Assembly: GCF_009604385.1 (NCBI RefSeq)
Contig: NZ_WEGJ01000032.1
Span: 18,279-82,278 of the forward strand
Direction of reading: 5' to 3'
Source of the DNA: Streptomyces smaragdinus
GTDB lineage: Bacteria > Actinomycetota > Actinomycetes > Streptomycetales > Streptomycetaceae
Length of the DNA: 64,000 nt
Both the position numbers and the translations under genes were made by a program. Shown here piece after piece: positions 8,113 through 17,092 of the stretch (position 1 is its first letter; the number at the start of each line of letters is the position of its first letter). The notes under the pieces are model-generated. The model ran no database searches. It worked only from the letters and a program-made list of their open reading frames with translations, and was not told the origin of the DNA.

Positions 8113-9891
8113 TCAGGTGACGAGGGGGTTGGGGACGGTGACGTACACGGACTGGGTGTCGACGGGGCCGACGAGCTCGTCCAGGCCGTGCAGCCGGGTG
8201 AGGAGATTGGCCTTGCAGCGCAGGGTCGGGCTGCCCAGCAGCCGGCCCGGCAGCGGTGTGGCGAGGCGGTGCGGGCCGGCGCCGGTCTCCGTGAGGAAGC
8301 CGCGGAAGGCGGCGAGCAGCATGGGCTCGGGGACGAGGCCGGCGGCGCCGAACGAGCCGATGAGGCCGAGGACGTTGTTGATGCCCAGGTAGTAGGCGAA
8401 GCGCTCGTCGGCGACCTCGTCGGCGACGAACGTGTCGCTCTTTGCGCCGATGCCGGGCAGCCGGCGCTCGAGGTCCGCGCGGCGGGAGTCGCGGAAGTAG
8501 TAGCCCTGGTTGTCCCGGTACCGGCCGCCGGCCGGCCAGCCGTCGGCGTCGAGGACGACCAGGGTGTTCTGCTGGTGCGCCTCCAGGGCGACGCCGGCTT
8601 CGGCGTCGAGCCACAGCACGGGACGTACGACCGTCTCCAGATACCGCAGGAACCACTCCGCGCCGACCACCTCGGTGGACCGTCCGGTGCGGTGGGCGAG
8701 CTCCGCCACGATCTCCTGCAGCCGGGACCGCGTCCCGCCGCGGCCGACCGGCCGGGGGGCGGTGAGGGCGGCGACGCACCAGACGTCGTCGGTGTCGGCG
8801 AACGGCTGATGCCGGATCACCACGTCGAGGCCCTGGACCGGGTCGCCGCCGGGTGTGTCGACGCCGAGCCAGGCGGGGTCGCGGACGATGTCGAACCCGG
8901 CGCCGGCGGGGCAGGCGGCCGCCCACTGCTCGCCGAGGCCGGAGCGCAGCAGCCGGTGCACCTCGACGCCGCGGTGCAGCTCCTTGCGGAGGTTCTCCCG
9001 GCGGGAGTTGGTGATGCGGATGCCCAGGGACAGCTTGAGCATGGCGGGGGCGCCGGGGCGGAACACGGTGCGCACCGAGGCCGTGGGGTGCCAGGCCGGT
9101 CCGTACGGACCCAGGTCACGCAGCAGCCCGGCGTCCAGCAGAGCGGCGACCTCGGGGCGGTCGCGCACCTCGCGGGCCTGCCAGGGGTGCACCGGCAGGG
9201 GTACGGAGCCGGGCGGCAGGGGAAGGCCGTCGCCGTCCCCGCCGGCGAGCTGCCGGGCGAGGGCGGGGGCGTCGACGGTGCGCCCGCCCTGGGTCCAGTG
9301 GGAGTCGGCGGCGAGGACGGCGGGGTCCACCGCGTACCAGTGCAGGGGGAAGGAGCCGCGCAGCTCCGGGGAGCAGACGGCGGCCTCGGTGTCGGTCAGG
9401 CCCTCGCGGCTGTTGGGCGTGGGGTGCAGGGGGTGGCCGAGGACGAGCGACTGCTCACCGGTGAGGAAGCGCGCGCGGTCCGCTTCCGCGGGCGGGCGGG
9501 CGAGGAACGCGGCGGTACGGCGGGTGGAGTCGGCGACGCGGGCGACGAGGTCGGTACCGTCACCGCCGGCGCTCGTGTACGCGACCTCGCGGCCGAGCAG
9601 CGCGGCGAGGGTGACGGCGTCGACCGGCGGGGCGTCGGCGGGGGCGCCGTGCAGCACGGGGCGGCCGAAGCGGTGGTGGCCGGTGGCCGACCAGTACAGG
9701 ACGGGGACCCGCAGCGCGGCACCACTGGCGGGCAGCGGCAGCCGCAGGGTGCCGTCGCCGGGGGGCTCCTGCGCGGTCTCGCGGGTCCAGCAGCGCAGGA
9801 GGGCGGCGGTGGCGGCGGCTTCGGCGGCGGCGGTGGGGTCGGGGTCGTTCACGGGGTCGGCTTCGGCGATCTGGGTGGGGGGTGCGTTCAC
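8113..9891 (-). CDS. NIS siderophore synthetase, IucA/IucC family
   Basis: A 592-residue ATP-dependent ligase that joins a carboxylic acid such as citrate to an amine or hydroxylamine through an acyl adenylate. Family landmarks occur in order: 'GHPLHPTPNSREG' (about residues 150-163), 'PVHPWQ', 'HPTASVRTVF', 'KLSLGIRITNSRRE', 'EAHQQNTLV' and 'RDNQGYYF'. In the first motif the family usually has Lys (HPxxKxRxG); here it is Asn, which may affect ATP phosphate binding. The C-terminal FhuF-like region is complete ('NNVLGLIGSFG'). The gene lies between the aminotransferase (37-nt gap) and the acyltransferase, so the three are probably cotranscribed. I cannot tell the A, B or C subtype with confidence. 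Confidence 0.92.
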   Translation of the reverse strand: MNAPPTQIAEADPVNDPDPTAAAEAAATAALLRCWTRETAQEPPGDGTLRLPLPASGAALRVPVLYWSATGHHRFGRPVLHGAPADAPPVDAVTLAALLGREVAYTSAGGDGTDLVARVADSTRRTAAFLARPPAEADRARFLTGEQSLVLGHPLHPTPNSREGLTDTEAAVCSPELRGSFPLHWYAVDPAVLAADSHWTQGGRTVDAPALARQLAGGDGDGLPLPPGSVPLPVHPWQAREVRDRPEVAALLDAGLLRDLGPYGPAWHPTASVRTVFRPGAPAMLKLSLGIRITNSRRENLRKELHRGVEVHRLLRSGLGEQWAAACPAGAGFDIVRDPAWLGVDTPGGDPVQGLDVVIRHQPFADTDDVWCVAALTAPRPVGRGGTRSRLQEIVAELAHRTGRSTEVVGAEWFLRYLETVVRPVLWLDAEAGVALEAHQQNTLVVLDADGWPAGGRYRDNQGYYFRDSRRADLERRLPGIGAKSDTFVADEVADERFAYYLGINNVLGLIGSFGAAGLVPEPMLLAAFRGFLTETGAGPHRLATPLPGRLLGSPTLRCKANLLTRLHGLDELVGPVDTQSVYVTVPNPLVT

Positions 9892-9928
9892 TGCGGTTCC
9901 CGGGGACGGTTGCGGTACGGGGACGGGC

Positions 9929-11302
9929 TCACCGGCGGCCTCCGGGGAGCACGGACAGGCTGCGGTGGCGGCGCTGCGGGGCGTGGCCGGAGGTGGGACG
10001 GCCGTCGGGGGCCGGGTGGCCGCGTCCGGCGGCCGTGAGGGCGTCGGCCAGGCGGTCCAGGACGGCGGCGGTCTGCTCCTCCGTGATGGTCAGCGGGGGG
10101 AGGAGGCGTACGACGCTGTCGTGCCGGCCGCCGAGCTCGACGATCAGCCCGCGGTCCAGGCATGCCCGCTGGACGGCGGCGGCCAGCGCGGGGGCGTGCG
10201 GATGGGGGGCATCGCCGCGGTCGGGGTCGACGAGCTCCAGGCCCAGCATCAGGCCCCGGCCGCGGACGTCGCCGACGCAGGGGTGGTCGGCGGCCAGGGC
10301 GCGCAGGGCGGTGATCATCCGGCGGCCGAGGCCCGCGGCGCGCCGGTCGAGTCCGTTCTCCCGGACGAACCGGAGGGTGGCGGCGCCGGCGGCCATGGCG
10401 AGCTGATTGCCCCGGAAGCCGCCGGCGGCGGGGCCCGGCGGCCAGAGGTCGAGGTCCCGGTCGTAAACGACGGCGGCGAGCGGGAGGCCGCCGCCGATCG
10501 CGCGGGAGAGCACCATCACGTCGGGGACGACGCCGCTGTGCTCGACGGCCCAGAGGGTCCCGGTGCGGCCGACGCCGGTCTGCACCTCGTCGGCGATCAG
10601 GGGGATGCCGTGCCGCTCGGTGAGCCGGCGCATCCGGCGCAGCCAGCCGTCCGGGGCCGGGAGGACGCCGCCCGCGCCCTGCACGGGCTCGACGATCATC
10701 GCGGCGGCCGGTCCGACGCCGCCCCGGGGGTCGCCGAGCACGCCCTCCGTCCAGCGGGCGGCGAGCTCGGCGCCCTGCTCGCCGCCGACGCCGAAGGGGC
10801 AGCGGTAGTCGTACGGGAACGGCAGCCGGGTCACCCCGGCGCCGGGGGCGCCGGCGGTCATGCCGTGGTGCGCCCCGGCGAACGCGAGGACGCCGTCGCG
10901 TCCGGTGGCCGCCCGGGTCAGCCGCAGGGCGGCCTCGACGGCGTCCGTCCCGGTGGGGCCGCAGAACTGGATACGGGCCCGGTCGGCGAGCCCGGCGGGC
11001 AGGGTACGGAACAGCTCGGTCGTGAAGGCGTCCCGCACCGGCGTGGCCAGGTCGGGGGCGTGCAGCGGGGCGCCGGAGTCGAGGACGGCGCGGACGGCCT
11101 CCCGCACCACCGGATGGTTGTGCCCGAGGGCGAGGGCGCCGGCGCCGGAATGGCAGTCGAGGAAGCGGCGGCCGTCGGCGCCCTCGACGGTCAGCCCGCG
11201 GGCGCGGACGGGCACGACCGGCAGCGAACGGGCGTAGGTACGGGCGGTCGCCTCGCGCAGCGAGTGCCGCCGCAGGACGGCCTCGCGCTCCGCTGCGTGC
11301 AC
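9929..11302 (-). CDS. Class III aminotransferase homologue (diaminobutyrate type) lacking the PLP lysine
   Basis: A 457-residue homologue of 2,4-diaminobutyrate/2-oxoglutarate aminotransferases such as RhbA, which supply diamines for siderophores. The fold-type I landmarks are present: 'GPTGTDAVEAALRL', 'HHGMT', 'VEPVQGAGG', 'IADEVQTGVGRTG' (cofactor Asp) and 'FRGNQLAMAAG'. The catalytic lysine position, normally in 'SKAIGGG', reads 'SRAIGGGLPL', with Arg267 encoded by CGC. No lysine occurs anywhere in the protein, so an internal aldimine with PLP cannot form in the normal way. It may be inactive, structural, or have an altered chemistry. The GTG at 11302 follows GGAGGGAG and starts at the family N-terminus; the ~30-residue Arg/Pro-rich C-terminus is extra. 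It is the first gene of the siderophore-like operon. Confidence 0.88.
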   Translation of the reverse strand: MHAAEREAVLRRHSLREATARTYARSLPVVPVRARGLTVEGADGRRFLDCHSGAGALALGHNHPVVREAVRAVLDSGAPLHAPDLATPVRDAFTTELFRTLPAGLADRARIQFCGPTGTDAVEAALRLTRAATGRDGVLAFAGAHHGMTAGAPGAGVTRLPFPYDYRCPFGVGGEQGAELAARWTEGVLGDPRGGVGPAAAMIVEPVQGAGGVLPAPDGWLRRMRRLTERHGIPLIADEVQTGVGRTGTLWAVEHSGVVPDVMVLSRAIGGGLPLAAVVYDRDLDLWPPGPAAGGFRGNQLAMAAGAATLRFVRENGLDRRAAGLGRRMITALRALAADHPCVGDVRGRGLMLGLELVDPDRGDAPHPHAPALAAAVQRACLDRGLIVELGGRHDSVVRLLPPLTITEEQTAAVLDRLADALTAAGRGHPAPDGRPTSGHAPQRRHRSLSVLPGGRR

Positions 11303-11425
11303 GGGCTCTCCCTCCGGGTCCCGGGGGCCGGGTGTCCCCCGTCCGTACCAACGACGCGGGCGCCCGGGGGCCACGGCCGGTCCGAAGATCCTTCCGGGCC
11401 GGGGAACCGTGGACGGATGTGCGCC

Positions 11426-11477
11426 GTCCCCATGAGCACCGGCATAGTGGGGACTTGGCCCCGAAAAATGGGGTCAA
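11426..11477. promoter_or_regulatory. Two adjacent inverted repeats in the aminotransferase/protease divergent region
   Basis: GTCCCCA (11426-11432) and TGGGGAC (11448-11454) form a 7-bp inverted repeat. Immediately after it, TTGGCCCC (11455-11462) and GGGGTCAA (11470-11477) form a second one with one mismatch and an A-rich loop. They lie 39 bp before the protease start. I saw no DmdR-type iron box (TTAGGTTAGG-like) anywhere in this gap. Confidence 0.4.
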
Positions 11478-11515
11478 TTGTTCGAAGTTTTCATACGTAT
11501 GGGGGAGTTCGTTCC

Positions 11516-12709
11516 ATGCCCGTTTCTGGGTACCGCCGAGCCGTCGCGACGCGTGGCCGGCGCAAGGGTGTTGCACGGCGCGCCGCGGGCGCTGTCGCTC
11601 TCGTCACTGCTCTGGCCCTGACGGCCGCGGGCTGCTCGAGCGGCGACGACAAGGGGGCGGACGCCAAGTCGGCCCCCACACAGGACGAGTTCCAGCTGCC
11701 CGACGACCTCGAGTCGTCGCTGGAGGATCTCGGGATCAACCTGGACGACTGGAAAGACGGCGCCTGGAAGAACTGGGACCAGGACGACTGGCTGCGCGAG
11801 GCCGGGGACTTCATCAACCCGATCATCGAGGACCTGTGGGGCCCGGAGCGGATGCGCGACGCGGACGAGCCGAAGGAGGAGCAGGTGCCCGCGGACACCG
11901 GTGACGATCAGGGCGTGAGCGACCCCGATCCGCAGCCGCTGGACGCCGCGGAGATCACCGCCCCGTACCGGCAGAACGCCTCCCCGGTGGGGAAGCTGTT
12001 CTTCGACGGTCCCGAGGGCTCGATGGTGTGCTCCGGCACGGTGGTCGCCGATCCGGCGAACCCCGGCAAGTCGAATCTGGTGGCGACGGCGGGGCACTGC
12101 GTGCACGCCGGTCACGACGGCGGCTGGTACCGCAACGTGGCGTTCGTGCCGTCCTACAACTCCGCCGGGAAGCCGGCCGACCAGCTGCGGGACGCGCCGC
12201 GCGAGGAGCTCGCGCCGATCGGTGTGTGGTGGGCGGACAAGGCCCGTACCACCGACCAGTGGATCTCCGAGGGCAAGTCGCAGGGCGGGGCGGGAGCGCC
12301 GTACGACTTCGCGATGCTGCACGTGAAGCCGGAGGACGGCGGGACGAAGTCGCTGGAGGAGACGACGGGCGCGGCGGTGCCGGTGGCGTTCGACGCGCCG
12401 GCCGTGGCGGACTCCCCCGATGTGACGGCGATGGGGTATCCGGAGGCCAAGCCGTACGACGGGCAGCGGATCTTCTCGTGCGAGAACGACCCGGGGCGGC
12501 TGTCGATCAACCCCGACCAGCCGACGATGTACCGCATCGGCTGCTCGATGACGGCCGGGTCCTCGGGCGGCGGCTGGTTCTCCGGCGAGGGGAACGGGCG
12601 GAAGCTGGTGTCGGTGACGTCGATCGGCTCCCTGAACCAGGCGTGGCTGGCCGGGCCGCATCTGGGGGCCGAGGCCAAGGGTGTGTTCGACCAGGTCAGC
12701 GCGGGCTGA
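11516..12709 (+). CDS. Secreted trypsin-like serine protease, probable lipoprotein
   Basis: A 397-residue exported peptidase of the chymotrypsin/trypsin fold. The N-terminus has twin and further arginines, a hydrophobic stretch ('AVALVTALALTAAGC') and a lipobox-like Cys near residue 39, so it is probably lipid-anchored outside the membrane. An acidic linker rich in Trp/Asp ('LDDWKDGAWKNWDQDDW') precedes the catalytic domain. The triad is visible as His in 'VATAGHCVH', Asp in 'YDFAMLHV' and Ser in 'TAGSSGGGWF'. Two cysteines of the domain ('IFSCEND', 'RIGCSMT') could form a disulfide. The ATG at 11516 follows GGGGGAG at 8-nt spacing. It is divergent from the siderophore-like operon and converges on recX. 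The substrate is unknown. Confidence 0.88.
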   Translation: MPVSGYRRAVATRGRRKGVARRAAGAVALVTALALTAAGCSSGDDKGADAKSAPTQDEFQLPDDLESSLEDLGINLDDWKDGAWKNWDQDDWLREAGDFINPIIEDLWGPERMRDADEPKEEQVPADTGDDQGVSDPDPQPLDAAEITAPYRQNASPVGKLFFDGPEGSMVCSGTVVADPANPGKSNLVATAGHCVHAGHDGGWYRNVAFVPSYNSAGKPADQLRDAPREELAPIGVWWADKARTTDQWISEGKSQGGAGAPYDFAMLHVKPEDGGTKSLEETTGAAVPVAFDAPAVADSPDVTAMGYPEAKPYDGQRIFSCENDPGRLSINPDQPTMYRIGCSMTAGSSGGGWFSGEGNGRKLVSVTSIGSLNQAWLAGPHLGAEAKGVFDQVSAG

Positions 12710-12720
12710 CCGGAGACGAG

Positions 12721-12756
12721 GACGGGCGCCGCTCCCCTTGGGGGACGGCGCCCGTC
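12721..12756. terminator. Hairpin terminator between the protease gene and recX
   Basis: GACGGGCGCCG (12721-12731) and its complement (12746-12756) enclose a 14-nt loop that itself contains CCCC/GGGG. It lies between convergent stop codons. Confidence 0.75.
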
Positions 12757-12770
12757 GGCGTGTCCGGCGC

Positions 12771-13403
12771 TCAGTCGTCGAGGTCGCCGAGGTCGTCCGT
12801 GTCCTCACCCTCCGCCTCCAGGGCCTCCCGGACGACCCGCAGGGCCAGGCCCTGGGAGTAGCCCTTGCGGGCCAGCATCCCGGCCAGCCTGCGCAGACGC
12901 TTGTCGCGGTCCAGGCCGCGGGTGCCGCGGAGTCTGCGGTCGACCAGCTCACGGGCGGTGGCCCGCTCCTGGTCGGGGTCGAGTCGCTCGACCGCCTCGT
13001 CGATCAGCGCGGGGTCCACGCCCTTGGTGCGCAGCTCCCCCGCGAGGGCGCGGCGGGCCAGACCCCGGCCGTGGTGGCGGGACTCGACCCAGGCGGCGGC
13101 GAACGCGGCGTCGTCGATCAGGCCCACCTCCTCGAAACGCGAGAGGACCTGATCGGCGATCTCCTCGGGGATGTCCCGCTTGGCCAGCGCCTCGGCCAGC
13201 TGCTTGCGCGTCCGGGCCGTGCCCGTGAGCAGGCGCAGACAGATGGCCCGCGCCCGCTCGGCGGGATCGGCCGGAGCCCCGGAGGCCGTCCGGCCGGCCG
13301 TCTCCCCCGGCTCCCGCCGCCGTCCCCTCGGCGGGCGGGAGGCACCGTCCCCGGACCCCGGGCCGTCCCCCGCGGCCGGAGCCCACTGCGTACGACGGGT
13401 CAC
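12771..13403 (-). CDS. recX: Regulatory protein RecX
   Basis: A 210-residue modulator of RecA; family members bind RecA filaments and restrain recombinase and coprotease activity. The three-helix RecX repeats are recognisable from 'ARAICLRLLTGTARTRKQLA' through 'FEEVGLIDDAAFAAAWVESR' and 'LARKGYSQGLALRVV'. The first ~45 residues are a low-complexity Pro/Arg/Gly leader and the last ~12 an acidic tail ('EGEDTDDLGDLDD'), both common in actinobacterial RecX. The start lies 4 nt after the recA stop, so the two genes form one operon and are likely translationally coupled. Confidence 0.94.
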   Translation of the reverse strand: MTRRTQWAPAAGDGPGSGDGASRPPRGRRREPGETAGRTASGAPADPAERARAICLRLLTGTARTRKQLAEALAKRDIPEEIADQVLSRFEEVGLIDDAAFAAAWVESRHHGRGLARRALAGELRTKGVDPALIDEAVERLDPDQERATARELVDRRLRGTRGLDRDKRLRRLAGMLARKGYSQGLALRVVREALEAEGEDTDDLGDLDD

Positions 13404-13407
13404 CGCC

Positions 13408-14550
<1,143 letters not shown>

Positions 14551-14703
14551 GGGTTCCACCCGGGATGTCTGAGTCGATCGCTTCACGTCCACGACGCTAG
14601 CGGGTACCACTGACAATCCGCCGGGGCGTCGCTCCGGCCTGTGGATAACTCACGGCTGCCAGGTGGGTCACCACCCGGAAATCACCGGGCCGGAGACTCC
14701 ATC

Positions 14704-14717
14704 TGAATGGATGTTCG
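14704..14717. promoter_or_regulatory. SOS-box-like site upstream of recA
   Basis: On the minus strand the site reads CGAAC-ATCC-ATTCA, which matches CGAAC-N4-GTTCG except in the second half. GAACATCCATTC is the form I recall from Streptomyces recA promoters. It lies 154 bp upstream of the recA start, leaving a long leader. Confidence 0.65.
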
Positions 14718-14815
14718 ATTTCCGTGTCAAGCGGAACACCACCCCGCCCCCCGCGCCGTACGACACCGCGAGATCGCGGCCGCGGCCGGCGCGGGGGCGG
14801 CCTTGCTCCGGGGCG

Positions 14816-15082
14816 CTAACCGCGGACGCCCTCGCCCGCCTCGCTGTCGGCCGCCTCGTCCGGCGACTGCTGCTTGGGGATCTCCACGTCCTCGGCCTCC
14901 GCGTCCACGGCCTCCGCGGCATCCGTGACCTCCGCGTCCTCCGTGACCTGTGCCGCATCATCGGCCTTTGCGGTCACCGGAGCCCCGGGAACGGCCGCCG
15001 CGGCCTCCGCCGGCTCCGCCGCCGCGCCACCGTCGCCCGACCCGCCGCCTCCGCGACCGAGCAGCCTGGCAAAAACGCCCAT
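14816..15082 (-). CDS. Small acidic Ala-rich protein of unknown function
   Basis: An 88-residue protein starting 'MGVFARLLGRGG', then an Ala/Glu/Asp-rich central part and a better-defined C-terminus 'EIPKQQSPDEAADSEAGEG'. I recall similar small Streptomyces proteins with the IPKQQS...EAADxEAGEG ending, so it is probably a conserved hypothetical. The start is supported by GGAGGAGA just upstream. It has no membrane segment, cysteines or enzyme motif. The N-terminal 'GVFARLLG' could be a short amphipathic helix. It stands alone between recA and divergent miaA. No function is assigned. Confidence 0.72.
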   Translation of the reverse strand: MGVFARLLGRGGGGSGDGGAAAEPAEAAAAVPGAPVTAKADDAAQVTEDAEVTDAAEAVDAEAEDVEIPKQQSPDEAADSEAGEGVRG

Positions 15083-15252
15083 GTCTCCATCTCCTCCGTA
15101 TCGACCGTGAGGGCGACGTCCCGGGCCCTCCGGGCATCCCGTCGCGCCGCCCGTGACCGGCGGCCGAACCTCGCAACGGCCAACGACGTCACCGATGACA
15201 CGTCACGTCCCTCGTTCGTGGCCGGACCGGGCCGTTTGCGAGACTGACCCCC

Positions 15253-16203
15253 GTGACCAACGAGCCCAACCGCCCCCAGGTCGTCGCCGTGGTCGGCGCG
15301 ACCGCCGCCGGCAAGTCCGATCTGGGCGTCGCCCTCGCCCTCGCGCTGGACGGCGAGGTCGTCAACGCCGACTCCATGCAGCTCTACCGGGGCATGGACA
15401 TCGGCACCGCGAAGCTGACCGAGGCGGAGCGCCGGGGCGTACCGCACCGGCTGCTGGACGTCTGGGACGTCACCGAGACCGCCAGCGTCGCCGAGTACCA
15501 GCGGCTGGCCCGGACCGAGATCGACCGGCTGCTGGCCGAGGGCCGCACCCCGGTGCTGGTGGGCGGCTCCGGACTGTACGTCCGGGGGGCGATCGACGCG
15601 ATGGAGTTCCCCGGCACCGATCCCGCGGTGCGGGCGGCGCTGGAGGCGGAGCTGGAGCGGGTGGGCCCCGGGGAGCTGCACCGGCGGCTGGCCGCGGCCG
15701 ACCCGGCGGCGGCGCGGGCGATCCTGCCGAGCAACGGCCGGCGCGTGGTGCGCGCCCTGGAGGTGATCGAGATCACCGGACGGCCGTTCACGGCGAACCT
15801 CCCCGGGCCCGAGTCCGTCTACGACACCGTACAGATCGGCGTGGAGGTCCCCCGCCCGGAGCTGGACGAGCGGATCGCGCTGCGGGTCGACCGGATGTGG
15901 GAGGCCGGCCTGGTCGACGAGGTACGGGGGCTGGAGGCTCGGGGGCTGCGCGAGGGGCGTACCGCCTCCCGGGCGCTGGGGTACCAGCAGGTACTCGCGT
16001 TCCTGGCCGGCGCGTGCACGCAGGACGAGGCGCGCGCCGAGACGGTCCGCGCCACCAAACGCTTCGCCCGCCGCCAGGACTCGTGGTTCCGGCGCGATCC
16101 GCGGGTGCGCTGGCTGAGCGGTTCGGCGCCGGACCGCGCGGGGCTGGCACAGCGCGCGGCGGAGCTCCTCGGGACCGTACGGGCGGAACACCGGCCCGGC
16201 TGA
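15253..16203 (+). CDS. miaA: tRNA dimethylallyltransferase MiaA
   Basis: A 316-residue enzyme that transfers the dimethylallyl group from DMAPP to N6 of adenosine 37 of tRNAs reading UNN codons. The P-loop 'GATAAGKSDLGV' is near residue 15, followed by 'NADSMQLYRGMDIGTAK' and the 'PHRLLD' signature; 'VGGSGLYVRG' and 'TKRFARRQDSWFRRD' complete the family pattern. It starts with GTG at 15253. MiaB, which adds the methylthio group to the same nucleotide, is encoded 6 kb away at 21453-22940. Confidence 0.96.
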   Translation: MTNEPNRPQVVAVVGATAAGKSDLGVALALALDGEVVNADSMQLYRGMDIGTAKLTEAERRGVPHRLLDVWDVTETASVAEYQRLARTEIDRLLAEGRTPVLVGGSGLYVRGAIDAMEFPGTDPAVRAALEAELERVGPGELHRRLAAADPAAARAILPSNGRRVVRALEVIEITGRPFTANLPGPESVYDTVQIGVEVPRPELDERIALRVDRMWEAGLVDEVRGLEARGLREGRTASRALGYQQVLAFLAGACTQDEARAETVRATKRFARRQDSWFRRDPRVRWLSGSAPDRAGLAQRAAELLGTVRAEHRPG

Positions 16204-16564
16204 CGGAACTTCGGCGGCGGACCGGAGCAATCCCCGCCGTTTCGGGTGCCGTTGGTCACCATCGCCGGGAAGATGCCGGGCCGTGACCTGAACCGGTGCC
16301 GGCACCTCGTCGAGCGCATGATCAAAACGCCTGGTGAAGCGGCGTCCGAAGCGCCGCGTACGGCCTGCAGAAACGATTACCGGGAGTCATAACAGCCTGA
16401 TCACGTGATGGCATCGGGACGCTCTGACGGCGCTTGTGGCCGGGGGCGGCATGCCATCATCGAGACCGGTCGAACCGTGTCACCAGAGGCTTCACGGCCC
16501 CTGTGAGCGTGTTCGGCGAAGCCGCGTCGTGCAGGTCACCGGAAGGTTGGGAGGGCACGTGGCA
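16204..16564. other. 361-bp gap between miaA and the next gene, no confident gene
   Basis: No convincing coding frame was seen. A 40-codon frame begins at ATG 16273 and ends at 16393, but it has no Shine-Dalgarno sequence or recognisable motif. The gap presumably holds the promoter for the downstream membrane protein gene and dapF. Confidence 0.5.
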
Positions 16565-17074
16565 ATGGAAGCCGGCCCTCGTGACAGCCGTCAGGACCCT
16601 CCGCCATCGTCCGACGCGCGTGACGGGCACCCCGCGGACGCGAAGCCGTCGCACGACGACAGCCCGCGGGACACAGCGGAGCTGCTGCACGACGCGCCGC
16701 GGGACGAGCCCGAGCCGGAGCTGCCCGTCGTCGAGGAGTCCTTCCGCGAGCTCCGCCCGCCGCGGCTGTTCCGTGTCTGGCAGCTCGCCCCGATCGTCGG
16801 CTGCGCCGTCGTCGGCTCCCTCATGTTCGCCTTCCCGCTCGCCTTCGAGTTCGGCGACGGCGGCGCGGTGGTCGCGATGCTGGGGCTGCTGATCAGCCTG
16901 AGCGCCGGCGGCTGGGCGCTGATGGCCGCCCGCCGGGTCGGCTACACGCTGCCGGGGCTGCCGGGCCGGGACGAGGCGGACCGCCGCGCGGACTGGCGGA
17001 TCGTGCTGCTGTACGCCGCTACGGTCGCCCTGCTGGCCGCCCTCGCGATCTGGCGCATCGCCCGGCTGCGCTGA
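16565..17074 (+). CDS. Conserved hypothetical membrane protein
   Basis: A 169-residue protein with a hydrophilic, Asp/Pro-rich N-terminal half and a C-terminal half with three predicted transmembrane segments ('LAPIVGCAVVGSLMFAFPLA', 'VVAMLGLLISLSAGGWALMA', 'IVLLYAATVALLAALAIW'). The ATG at 16565 sits 10 nt after GGGAGG; a GTG six bases upstream is too close to it. dapF begins 18 nt after its stop on the same strand, so the two may be cotranscribed. No family name is recognised. Confidence 0.72.
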   Translation: MEAGPRDSRQDPPPSSDARDGHPADAKPSHDDSPRDTAELLHDAPRDEPEPELPVVEESFRELRPPRLFRVWQLAPIVGCAVVGSLMFAFPLAFEFGDGGAVVAMLGLLISLSAGGWALMAARRVGYTLPGLPGRDEADRRADWRIVLLYAATVALLAALAIWRIARLR

Positions 17075-17092
17075 CCCCGTACGATCGGGTCC

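Noticed and set aside
8855..11515. Long plus-strand extension of the protease gene through the siderophore locus
   Set aside because: The signal peptide and ribosome-binding site place the protease start at 11516; the extension is antisense to the NIS operon.
11303..11515. DmdR-type iron box in front of the siderophore-like operon
   Set aside because: No sequence resembling the TTAGGTTAGGCTCACCTAA-type palindrome was found.
16273..16395. A 40-codon frame in the miaA-membrane protein gap
   Set aside because: No ribosome-binding site, no recognisable motif, and a mixed composition unlike the neighbours; probably chance.
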